A DNA stretch of 64,000 nt, taken from contig NZ_KL543977.1 in the NCBI RefSeq assembly GCF_000711795.1, positions 62,001 through 126,000 on the forward strand. Reading direction: 5' to 3'. Positions within the stretch are counted from its first letter, which is position 1, and every line of letters begins with the position of its first letter. The stretch is from Vibrio pacinii DSM 19139 (GTDB taxonomy: Bacteria; Pseudomonadota; Gammaproteobacteria; Enterobacterales; Vibrionaceae). The translations under genes and the position numbers were made by a program. The notes beneath the pieces are model-generated. The model was given only the letters and a program-made list of their open reading frames with translations, ran no database searches and had not been told where the DNA came from. This document shows positions 55,693 to 62,489 of this stretch, piece after piece.

Positions 55693-56697
55693 TTAATCAA
55701 GCCATAAATAGTCATGATGAAAATACGTTTCTTGTTTAACCAGTTCTGCTTTCATTAACTCGGCCTGAGCAATTTCTTGCTCGGAAAGCGTATCAACAAT
55801 GTCTTTGTAATCTTGCTCTACTTTCTCGTAGGTTTGCAGCAAACGATCTTGCCCTGCTGTCTCTAGGTAAAGCTCCAAGTACGCTTTGGCTTTGATAAGG
55901 TCTCGCTCAATAAACCCATAGCGCTGACTTTGACCACTGTATATCTTAGCTAGTGTGACCAATGACGTCACATCGCCCTGCTCCAAGGCCTTTTGTCGCC
56001 ATTCAAACGCTCTGTTTAGCTTGCCCTGCTCTTCAAGCAAACTAATGTATTTCTTAGTGGCAGGTATGTACCCAGCCTGCGCTGCTTTTAAATAACTCTG
56101 ATTCATCGCGGTAATACGATCGCTATCAAAGAAAAACTCACCTTCACCTTGCTCTAAGCGCGCTGCATAAGTCATCTCTGCCTTAGGCAGTTCAAATAGA
56201 CGGGCTTTATCAAGGTAATATTGAGATAGTGGTCGATCGCTGTGGTAAAAATAGCCAGATAACAACAACAACGCACGACCAGGATCATCTGCTCCCAATT
56301 CAATGAGTTGGTCATGATACTGGCGTTGGTAAAGGTCACGTTTCGCCGCACTAATCCAATCACCAAATTGGTAGATATAATTAAGTGCAAATAAACTTTG
56401 ACCTTCTGCCGCCTTCTCTAAATAGCGCTGTGCTTGTTGATTAATACGTTCAGTGTGTCTATAACCCAAAGAATCAAGGGCGTAAACATACGCAGCATCC
56501 GCGTTGCCTTTATCAGCCGCATACTTGAGGTATTGGCGTGCTTCGCTATTTTTAAACTGCGCTCGCAACAGTGCACCCGTTGAGTAGGCTTCGTCAGCGC
56601 CCATTTGCTCAATGTGATAATTATTTGATGCAAGAGCGGGATAGCTGAAGCCTATGAAAACCAAAATATAGAGCCTGAACTTAACCAATATTGACAC
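55693..56697 (-). CDS. Sel1-like repeat periplasmic protein at the head of the T6SS cluster
   Basis: 334 residues from a GTG at 56697, preceded by AAGGTGG and overlapping the end of the PAAR gene by 17 bp. The signal peptide is VSILVKFRLYILVFIGFSYPALAS. Sel1/TPR-like repeats follow (ARQYLKYAADKGNADAAYVYAL, AQRYLEKAAEGQSLFALNYIYQ, SYLKAAQAGYIPATKKYISLLEEQG, AFEWRQKALEQGDVTSLVTLAKIYSG). It matches the position and type of V. cholerae VCA0106 in the same cluster. Sel1 repeats mediate protein contacts; the role is not known, but the overlap suggests co-translation with the PAAR protein. Confidence 0.8.
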   Translation of the reverse strand: MSILVKFRLYILVFIGFSYPALASNNYHIEQMGADEAYSTGALLRAQFKNSEARQYLKYAADKGNADAAYVYALDSLGYRHTERINQQAQRYLEKAAEGQSLFALNYIYQFGDWISAAKRDLYQRQYHDQLIELGADDPGRALLLLSGYFYHSDRPLSQYYLDKARLFELPKAEMTYAARLEQGEGEFFFDSDRITAMNQSYLKAAQAGYIPATKKYISLLEEQGKLNRAFEWRQKALEQGDVTSLVTLAKIYSGQSQRYGFIERDLIKAKAYLELYLETAGQDRLLQTYEKVEQDYKDIVDTLSEQEIAQAELMKAELVKQETYFHHDYLWLD

Positions 56698-56965
56698 TAC
56701 TTCCACCTTGTAAAACACCACCACAACTCACGGCATCACCTGCTCTTGCTGCCGGTTTACCATCAATGTTTACTGTCCCTGACCCTGCGGCAATTGTCCG
56801 TCCATGGGGAGGGTTATTAGGTTTATCATGCGGAGCGAGTGGATCGCCCTGCCGAGCTGCGGGTATCCCATCGATTTTCACGCTTCCAGAACCAGCAGTC
56901 ACTGGCGTTGGTGGAAAACCATCATGCTCAGTGCCGATGTGTCCAACAATAATTCCATTACCCAT
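56681..56965 (-). CDS. PAAR-domain T6SS tip protein
   Basis: 94 residues forming one stand-alone PAAR domain: GHIGTEHDGFPPTPVTAGSGSVKIDGIPAARQGDPLAPH, then GRTIAAGSGTVNIDGKPAARAGDAVSCGG. His and Cys residues at the expected zinc-site positions (HDG, PHDK, PHGR, VSCGG) would hold the apex zinc. PAAR proteins sharpen the VgrG spike and can carry effectors. Here there is no extra N- or C-terminal domain, so it is a structural or cargo-adapter type. It is the first gene of the leftward cluster, matching VCA0105. Confidence 0.95.
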   Translation of the reverse strand: MGNGIIVGHIGTEHDGFPPTPVTAGSGSVKIDGIPAARQGDPLAPHDKPNNPPHGRTIAAGSGTVNIDGKPAARAGDAVSCGGVLQGGSSVNIG

Positions 56966-57269
56966 ATTGGTATTCTTCTCATTAAATAACTAAGCAGAAT
57001 TAAATAGCAAATACCGCACCAACATTAATACGGCTAATTATTAATACGAAAGCGATTATTTGTGGTATATCCTTAAGCAATAACCTGTATATATCAAGCA
57101 ATTTTTTACCACACGATGGGCAATAAGTTGCCAAAAAAATAAATCAGCCAGCTAAATTAGATTAATATAAATTAGATAAATCAAATTCACAAAATTATCA
57201 CTATTTAATTAATCATGAATTTGCAAACTATCAATAAGCCACCTTAAAAACAATACTATTAATAAGGCG

Positions 57270-57296
57270 GTGTAATTTCGTTACACTGATTCAGTG
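57270..57296. promoter_or_regulatory. Two adjacent palindromes upstream of the T6SS cluster
   Basis: GTGTAA / TTACAC (57270-57286, 5-bp centre) directly overlapped by CACTGA / TCAGTG (57284-57296, 1-bp centre). They lie 305 bp upstream of the PAAR start. Arrangement suggests an operator; regulator unknown. Confidence 0.4.
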
Positions 57297-57509
57297 AAAT
57301 TTACTACGAACGCTGTTTACAGTACGGTGTTATTAGTCAACCCTTTATAAGAATATAATGATAGTTCAATAAATAGCTTTAATGCACTCCCATTTTTCGG
57401 CTAATAATTTACTGAATTAATCGGATTGTTTAAGTACATTTACCTCAATAAAATACTCATCCGACATCTAATTTTGAGGTGTTTTTACATAGCAATCAGA
57501 CATAACCCA

Positions 57510-57525
57510 AGTGACACAGATCACA
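57510..57525. promoter_or_regulatory. Putative CRP-binding site
   Basis: AGTGA-N6-TCACA, one mismatch from the 5+6+5 CRP core TGTGA-N6-TCACA. About 50 bp upstream of the ykgJ-like start, and in the region shared with the T6SS promoter side. Confidence 0.5.
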
Positions 57526-57570
57526 CTCAGTGATAATATTTGGTCTATTATTGTTTGAGGATATAAAAAG

Positions 57571-57819
57571 ATGGACTGTCGTTTAGGTTGTGGGGCTTGC
57601 TGTATTGCTCCAAGTATCTCTTCTGCTATACCGGGAATGCCGGATGGCAAACCGGCCGGAGTGAGATGTGTTCAGCTTAACGAGGACAACTTGTGTAAGC
57701 TGTTTGGTAAAGCAGAAAGACCGAAGGTTTGTCACCAGTTTAAACCGTGCATCGAGCTTTGCGGAACTTCGAACCAACAAGCTTTGGCCAATATTATTGA
57801 GTTAGAGAGCCTCACCTAA
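57571..57819 (+). CDS. YkgJ family cysteine-cluster protein
   Basis: 82 residues. The cysteine pattern is CRLGCGACC at the start, VRCVQLNEDNLCKLFG in the middle and VCHQFKPCIELCG at the end, the arrangement of small YkgJ (CxxCxxCC) proteins, which probably bind a zinc or Fe-S centre. The conserved IPGMPDGKPAGVRC segment is typical of the short form. No function is known. GAGGATAT precedes the ATG. It is convergent with recR over a shared terminator and has a possible CRP site in its promoter. Confidence 0.88.
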   Translation: MDCRLGCGACCIAPSISSAIPGMPDGKPAGVRCVQLNEDNLCKLFGKAERPKVCHQFKPCIELCGTSNQQALANIIELESLT

Positions 57820-57865
57820 AACGAGTGGCAAGCCAATGCATGTCAGCTACTCATTGTAAATTAAT

Positions 57866-57898
57866 AAAAAAAAGCGATGCTCAGTGGCATCGCTTTTT
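57866..57898. terminator. Bidirectional terminator ykgJ-like / recR
   Basis: AAAAAGCGATGC / GCATCGCTTTTT stem with a 6-nt loop. A and T runs on both sides serve both convergent transcripts. Confidence 0.9.
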
Positions 57899-57914
57899 AC
57901 TCTGTATTGAGGCG

Positions 57915-58514
57915 CTATAGCTTTAACCTGCCCAGCAGTGAGTGAGACAGTGTAGTGCCGTCAACCAATTCCAGCTCGCCCCCTACCGGAACGCCATGAG
58001 CAATACGACTCGCTTGCACCTGATGTGCACGGCATAGTTCAGCGATGTAGTGAGCGGTCGCTTCACCTTCTACGGTCGGGTTTGTCGCAAGGATGACTTC
58101 GTTAACATCACCTCGGCGTAACCGATAGTCTAATACATCAAGACCGATATCACTGGGGCCAATACCATCTAGGGGTGACAGGTGGCCCATCAACACAAAA
58201 TAGCGACCAGAAAACTGGCCCGTTGCTTCTACTGCTGCAATATCTGCAGGGCTTTCAACGACACAAATCTGGCCATTTTCTTGCCGTTTCGGGTTGGTAC
58301 AGATGTGGCAAGTCTCTTCTTCTGTAAAAGTACGACACTCATTACAATGACCAATTTCTGTCATCGCTTGACTCAGAGCATCCGCCAGTTGAAGGCCGCC
58401 TTTTCTATCACGCTGTAACAAATGAAAGGCCATACGCTGCGCCGACTTGGGGCCAACCCCAGGTAGACAACGTAAGGCCTCCATCAATTGCTCCAGCATA
58501 TGACTGGTGCGCAT
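57915..58514 (-). CDS. recR: Recombination protein RecR
   Basis: Works with RecO/RecF to load RecA on gapped ssDNA. 199 residues, normal length. The helix-hairpin-helix LRCLPGVGPKSAQRMAFHL is at residues 15-33, the zinc finger is C57-x2-C60...C69-x2-C72 (CNEC, CHIC), and the Toprim domain includes ICVVESPADIAAVE and ILATNPTVEGEATAHYI. The C-terminus ends with GLPVGGELELVDG-type HGVPVGGELELVDGTTL. It follows ybaB by 14 bp in the conserved dnaX-ybaB-recR operon. Confidence 0.98.
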   Translation of the reverse strand: MRTSHMLEQLMEALRCLPGVGPKSAQRMAFHLLQRDRKGGLQLADALSQAMTEIGHCNECRTFTEEETCHICTNPKRQENGQICVVESPADIAAVEATGQFSGRYFVLMGHLSPLDGIGPSDIGLDVLDYRLRRGDVNEVILATNPTVEGEATAHYIAELCRAHQVQASRIAHGVPVGGELELVDGTTLSHSLLGRLKL

Positions 58515-58528
58515 TATTTTTTACTCGA

Positions 58529-58858
58529 TTAGAATGGCATTTTCATGCCTGGCGGAAGTTGCATACCACCAGTCACACCAGCCATTTTCTCTTTTTGTGT
58601 TTCTTCAACACGGCGAGCAGCATCATTGAACGCCGCAGCGATCAAATCTTCAAGCATTTCTTTGTCATCTTCCATCAAGCTCTCATCGATCTCAACGCGA
58701 CGAACGCTATGGCTACCAGTAATGGTTATTTTCACTAGTCCAGCGCCTGACTCGCCAGTGATTTCCATATTTGCGATTTCTTCTTGAAGCTTTTGCATGC
58801 GATCTTGCATTTGCTGGGCTTGCTTCATCAAGTTACCCATACCGCCTTTACCAAACAT
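58529..58858 (-). CDS. ybaB: Nucleoid-associated protein YbaB/EbfC
   Basis: 109 residues, the E. coli length. A small dimeric DNA-binding protein that coats the nucleoid. The N-terminus MFGKGGMGNLMKQAQQMQDRMQKLQEEIANME is diagnostic, followed by GAGLVKITITGSHSVRRVEID and the C-terminal GMQLPPGMKMPF. It lies 78 bp after dnaX and directly before recR, the standard operon order. Confidence 0.97.
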   Translation of the reverse strand: MFGKGGMGNLMKQAQQMQDRMQKLQEEIANMEITGESGAGLVKITITGSHSVRRVEIDESLMEDDKEMLEDLIAAAFNDAARRVEETQKEKMAGVTGGMQLPPGMKMPF

Positions 58859-58936
58859 GTTTATCTCTCTGGTTATTTTATTTAGCTTGTTTTGTTATTA
58901 GATGGGGCCAAATCACTTAAGTTCAACCCCAGTAAA

Positions 58937-61033
58937 TTAAATCGGTCGTACGCTGTCTTTGTCGAGTTGAGCACTAAAGCGTCGCTCGATAAACTGTACA
59001 TTTTGATCGTTATCCAAACTGTTAAATGCCTGTTGAAGTCGACCTTGATAAAGTCTGTCTCGTAATTCCAGCGGGGTTTCACCGCTTTCTCCCACTTCAA
59101 CACTCAAGTGACACTCTTCACCCAGCACACGATTAAGTTCTTCAAGAAGTTCACTTTGTGCCTTGTCGGTATCTAAGTGTGCTTGAGACGATCTCAATGT
59201 CAGCGCAATAGATGCACCGTTTTTTTGATAGCTAGAGTTCAGCGCAAGTTGCTCGGTGAGTTTTGCCGTATTAAGTTGGCTGATCAATTTAGCCCACTCA
59301 TCTAAGGCTAAGCTCTCATCGACCAACTTCTGTGCCATTTCAGGGGTCTTTTCATGTTCCAATGCTTTTTTTAGTAGCGTTGGCGTCAGCTGTGACACTG
59401 GCTTTTGTTTTGGAGGCTGTGTCGGCTTCCACTGATAAGGTTCATCCTTAGCTGACTCAGAGACTTGAGCAGATTGCGTGGAAGACGGTGACGACACCTG
59501 CCCTGAACCGGCGTGCTTTTTCGCAACGCGCTCAAGAACAGACTCTGTTTTTTTTGCAGATGCCGTATTAGCCTTTTTTGGCGAATTACTCTGTCCTGGG
59601 GTCAACCCTTTACGTTGAGAACGTAATTGGTGTCGCAGGCCACTTATTGGCGATGAAGAACGCGGCTCCTCAGGTTGTACTGATGGTGGAGCTTGAGGCG
59701 CCATCTGATTGGGTGGCTGTGACTCATTAGTCGCAGGCATAGCATAATCAGGATCATCATATTGAGGTGGCCCAGACATATAGTCCGGAACAGGTGGAGC
59801 CTGGTCATTGTTAACAAATGGCGCCGACTGAGGGACTGGAGGCGTGTCAACTCGGGCAACTGTTTGAGCCTGTGGCGCTGACGCTACAGGCGCACTTGGC
59901 GCAGATATCGCAGGGGCTGCCTGAGTGGAAATCATCGCCGCTTGCGGCTGAACGGGTCTAAACGCCATCATGCGCAAAATAACCATCTCTAAACCAATTC
60001 GTTCAGAAGGTGCCAAAGGTAAATCTTGACGTCCTTTCAATACGATTTGGTAATAGAGCTGAACATCTTGTGGCGTTAATGCTCGACTGAGTAATTCAAT
60101 TTTTTCGGCATCTGGCTGAGTCATATCAAGCGTGGCAGGCAATGCGTGGTACATAGCAAGACGATGCAGTTGAGTAGCTAACTGTTGTAGTAAACCATCC
60201 CACTCAACCCCATTTTGTGCCAATGAAGAGAGACAATCCATAGCAACTTGGGGTTGCTTTGAACTGATCGCTTCGAGTAAATGTATTGCTTGATCGGTAT
60301 CGAGTGTTCCCAACATATGGGTAACACTGTCAGTCATCACCTTCCCGTTACCCAATGCAATCGCTTGATCAGTCAAACTTAATGCGTCACGCATACTGCC
60401 ATCAGCGGCATGGGCAATCATACCAAGGGCGCGCGTCTCTGCTTCGACCTGTTCTTTTTGTAATGTTTGCTTAAGCTGTTCATGAATCGTATCAACACTG
60501 ATCGGTTTAAGATGAAACTGTAAACAACGAGACAAAATCGTCATTGGTAACTTTTGCGGATCCGTCGTCGCAAGAAGAAACTTCACATACTCCGGTGGCT
60601 CTTCAAGCGTTTTCAACAGTGCATTAAAACTGTGACGCGAGAGCATGTGCACTTCATCGATCAGGTAAACCTTAAATCGGCCACGCGCTGGTTTGTACTG
60701 CACGTTGTCGAGTAATTCACGAGTATCTTCAACTTTGGTACGCGATGCTGCATCTATCTCTAGCAGATCAACGAAGCGACCTTGATCGATTTCCTGGCAA
60801 GTATCACAGACACCACAAGGGGTAGCAGTAATCCCCGTTTCACAATTTAGCCCTTTCGCAAATAATCGACCAATGGTCGTTTTACCCACACCACGCGTAC
60901 CACTAAATAAATAAGCATGATGAAGACGATTTTGAGCCAATGCATTTTCTAATGCAGTTAAAACGTGGGCTTGACCGACGACTTGATCAAATTTAGTCGG
61001 TCGCCACTTTCGCGCTAAAGCAAGATAACTCAT
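58937..61033 (-). CDS. dnaX: DNA polymerase III subunits tau/gamma
   Basis: Clamp-loader ATPase. The full-length tau is 698 residues (E. coli 643). The N-terminus YLALARKWRPTKFDQVVGQ is followed by Walker A GTRGVGKTTIGR (45-56), the zinc module with CGVCDTCQE, and Walker B LIDEVHMLS. Domain III ends near residue 370. A Pro/Gln/Ala/Ser-rich linker (about 375-560) follows, and then the tau-specific domains that bind DnaB and polymerase alpha. Codons 486-487 are AAA AAG within A AAA AAG. A -1 slip there reads GGC then TAA, giving a gamma form of 488 residues, as in E. coli. It lies 29 bp after apt. Confidence 0.98.
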   Translation of the reverse strand: MSYLALARKWRPTKFDQVVGQAHVLTALENALAQNRLHHAYLFSGTRGVGKTTIGRLFAKGLNCETGITATPCGVCDTCQEIDQGRFVDLLEIDAASRTKVEDTRELLDNVQYKPARGRFKVYLIDEVHMLSRHSFNALLKTLEEPPEYVKFLLATTDPQKLPMTILSRCLQFHLKPISVDTIHEQLKQTLQKEQVEAETRALGMIAHAADGSMRDALSLTDQAIALGNGKVMTDSVTHMLGTLDTDQAIHLLEAISSKQPQVAMDCLSSLAQNGVEWDGLLQQLATQLHRLAMYHALPATLDMTQPDAEKIELLSRALTPQDVQLYYQIVLKGRQDLPLAPSERIGLEMVILRMMAFRPVQPQAAMISTQAAPAISAPSAPVASAPQAQTVARVDTPPVPQSAPFVNNDQAPPVPDYMSGPPQYDDPDYAMPATNESQPPNQMAPQAPPSVQPEEPRSSSPISGLRHQLRSQRKGLTPGQSNSPKKANTASAKKTESVLERVAKKHAGSGQVSSPSSTQSAQVSESAKDEPYQWKPTQPPKQKPVSQLTPTLLKKALEHEKTPEMAQKLVDESLALDEWAKLISQLNTAKLTEQLALNSSYQKNGASIALTLRSSQAHLDTDKAQSELLEELNRVLGEECHLSVEVGESGETPLELRDRLYQGRLQQAFNSLDNDQNVQFIERRFSAQLDKDSVRPI
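59568..59597 (-). other. Programmed -1 frameshift signal in dnaX
   Basis: Slippery heptamer A AAA AAG at 59579-59573 in the correct phase (end of CCA, then AAA AAG). The -1 frame then reads GGC TAA (stop at 59570-59568). An AGGA sequence 14 nt upstream (59597-59594) could act as the stimulatory internal Shine-Dalgarno. No strong downstream stem was found by eye. It would yield gamma of 488 residues. Confidence 0.75.
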
Positions 61034-61062
61034 GAAACTGTACCCATATATAGCCTAGCCGA

Positions 61063-61608
61063 TTAGTGACCTTCAAATTCACAGATGCTATAGACGTTGA
61101 GGCCAAGGCCTTCAAGACGTTTATCACCACCAATTTCAGGAAGGTTAATCACAAATGCAGCGTGTTCCACCACACCACCGAGTTGTCGAATTAGCTTAGT
61201 TGTGGCTTCAATCGTGCCGCCTGTCGCTAGTAAGTCATCAACAACCAACACTTTGTCGCCTTCACGGATTGCATCGACGTGAATTTCTAGTGTATCTGTA
61301 CCGTACTCTAACTCGTAAGATTGAGCGATGGTTTTACGTGGCAGTTTGCCTGGTTTACGTACTGGGACAAAACCGACACCGAGCTCTAGCGCAAGCGGTG
61401 CACCAAAAAGAAAACCACGCGCTTCGGTACCAACAATTTTAGTAAACCCCATCTCTTTATAGCGGTCTACGAGCAGTTGAATGGTGGCCTGATAAGCCTG
61501 GGCATCTTCCATCAAGCTAGTCACATCACGAAACAGAATGCCTGGTTTTGGGTAATCGGCAATGCTTTGGATGCTAGATTTGATTTGCGCAATAGTTTCA
61601 GTTGTCAT
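61063..61608 (-). CDS. apt: Adenine phosphoribosyltransferase
   Basis: Salvages adenine to AMP using PRPP. 181 residues, about the E. coli length (183). The PRPP motif is VVDDLLATGGT at residues 122-132. DYPKPGILFRDVTSL at the N-terminus, KIVGTEARGFLFG and FVPVRKPGKLPRKT are Apt signatures. It precedes dnaX, as in E. coli. Cytoplasmic dimer. No hairpin was seen between apt and dnaX, so part of dnaX expression may come from the apt promoter. Confidence 0.97.
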   Translation of the reverse strand: MTTETIAQIKSSIQSIADYPKPGILFRDVTSLMEDAQAYQATIQLLVDRYKEMGFTKIVGTEARGFLFGAPLALELGVGFVPVRKPGKLPRKTIAQSYELEYGTDTLEIHVDAIREGDKVLVVDDLLATGGTIEATTKLIRQLGGVVEHAAFVINLPEIGGDKRLEGLGLNVYSICEFEGH

Positions 61609-61784
61609 AACTCTTTACTTAGATTGGCTAATTTATCCATCGATTTGGTCAACAAATGACTGGAGGCGTTAGCACAGTTCTCAGCACAACCTAACCTAGG
61701 GTTTCACCAGAAACAGCGACCAAGGTTTATTGTGCCTAAAAAAACAAACGCCCACTATAAAAGCAGGCACACTTCTCAGCAATC

Positions 61785-62141
61785 TTAGTGATTTTCTTCG
61801 CTATCGGCAAGGTACTCAATCACAGGCAAACGAATAAACCAACTGAGCAGAACCACAAGCATGGCCACTAGACCAATCTTTAGCCAGAAATGGGGAACAA
61901 TCCAAATCGAAAATGAAAAACTTAACACCATACACACCGCACCGCGTGCTTTTACTTTGCGTGATATGGCGCGGTGTTGATGCCAATGTGTGATGATAGG
62001 CCCGAAGGTATTGTGTTGATGAAGCCAACGGTGAAAAACAGGGCTGCTGCGCATAAAGCATGCACTGGCTAATAAGATAAAGGGTGTAGTTGGTAAGAGA
62101 GGAAGAAAAATACCAATGACGCCTAACACTAGGCTGAGCAT
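61785..62141 (-). CDS. ybaN: YbaN family inner-membrane protein (DUF454), start uncertain
   Basis: 118 residues from the first ATG at 62141. Conserved DUF454 features: GVIGIFLPLLPTTPFILLASACFMRSSPVFHRWL, RAISRKVKARG, then two hydrophobic helices and LPVIEYLADSEENH. Homologues have about a dozen more residues in front. The upstream frame is open and reads IIIRRIALSFVG, which fits that missing N-terminus, but it has no ATG, GTG or TTG. AGGAG (62188-62184) stands six bases before an ATC at 62177, so a non-AUG start there (or at ATC 62174 / ATT 62171) is likely. Function unknown; apt-linked as in E. coli. Confidence 0.85.
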   Translation of the reverse strand: MLSLVLGVIGIFLPLLPTTPFILLASACFMRSSPVFHRWLHQHNTFGPIITHWHQHRAISRKVKARGAVCMVLSFSFSIWIVPHFWLKIGLVAMLVVLLSWFIRLPVIEYLADSEENH

Positions 62142-62200
62142 GCCAACAAAACTCAGAGCAATTCTACGAATGATGATGGCATACTCCTATCGCATGAGTA

Positions 62201-62332
62201 TTAGAAACCCGAATATCCATTCATTACGCGGATCCAAGTCAGCGTCGCTGGAAGCGTCGGGATCAGTAATACCGCGATAAATCCAAGAAAGTAGAAAATA
62301 TTATAAGGTTCTTTAAAGTCTTTGTCTGCCAT
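62201..62332 (-). CDS. 43-residue membrane micro-protein
   Basis: ATG at 62332, stop at 62201, encoding a charged N-terminus MADKDFKEPYN, one hydrophobic helix (IFYFLGFIAVLLIPTLPATLTWI) and a short tail ending NGYSGF. AGAAG lies a few bases upstream. The ybaN ribosome-binding site begins 12 bp after this stop, so the two could be co-translated. I do not recognise a named family. It is too short for default gene finding, but the composition (acidic start, single helix, aromatic residues) is that of real small inner-membrane proteins. Confidence 0.65.
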   Translation of the reverse strand: MADKDFKEPYNIFYFLGFIAVLLIPTLPATLTWIRVMNGYSGF

Positions 62333-62369
62333 GAGCTTGCTTCTCTAATATAAAGGTGACGAAACGTAT

Positions 62370-62411
62370 GCCCAATTGATTAATCAGATGTTAATAGGTT
62401 GGGCTTTTTTT
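62370..62411 (+). terminator. Orphan plus-strand intrinsic terminator
   Basis: Long stem beginning CCCAATT and ending GGTTGGG with inner ATTAA / TTAAT (12 of 13 positions paired, two G-T), followed by CTTTTTTTG. No plus-strand gene lies upstream for over 4 kb, so it may end an antisense or small RNA. Confidence 0.55.
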
Positions 62412-62431
62412 GTTTGTCGCGACTATACCTT

Positions 62432-62460
62432 AATCACTCGGTGAAAAACACCGGGTGATT
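62432..62460 (-). terminator. Hairpin after the response regulator gene
   Basis: 12-bp stem AATCACTCGGTG / CACCGGGTGATT (one G-T) with an A5 loop, about 30 bp after the stop of the minus-strand regulator. No T run follows, so termination strength is uncertain. Confidence 0.5.
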
Positions 62461-62489
62461 ATAGGGTTATTAAAGTGCTCATAAAACGT

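Larger units (their letters stand above)
56966..57570. other. Large AT-rich control region between T6SS and core genes
   Basis: 605 bp with divergent genes on each side. It contains two adjacent palindromes (57270-57296) and a CRP-like site (57510-57525). No ORF with support was found. It should hold the T6SS PAAR promoter and the ykgJ-like promoter; the right T6SS border is here. Confidence 0.6.

Noticed and set aside
34945..56965. Whether the RHS genes at 19-24 kb are a T6SS effector of this cluster
   Set aside because: The shell protein has no PAAR, VgrG-binding or chaperone region, no Eag-type chaperone gene is nearby, and the genes are 10 kb away across core genes.
57118..57134. Sigma-54-like element (TGGCAAC...TTGCC) on the minus strand upstream of the PAAR gene
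   Set aside because: The GG-GC distance is one base too short for the strict -24/-12 spacing.
59548..59560. Second dnaX slippery run (GCA AAA AAA ACA)
   Set aside because: Also in phase for slipping, but the -1 frame has no immediate stop there and the upstream heptamer fits the classical signal better.
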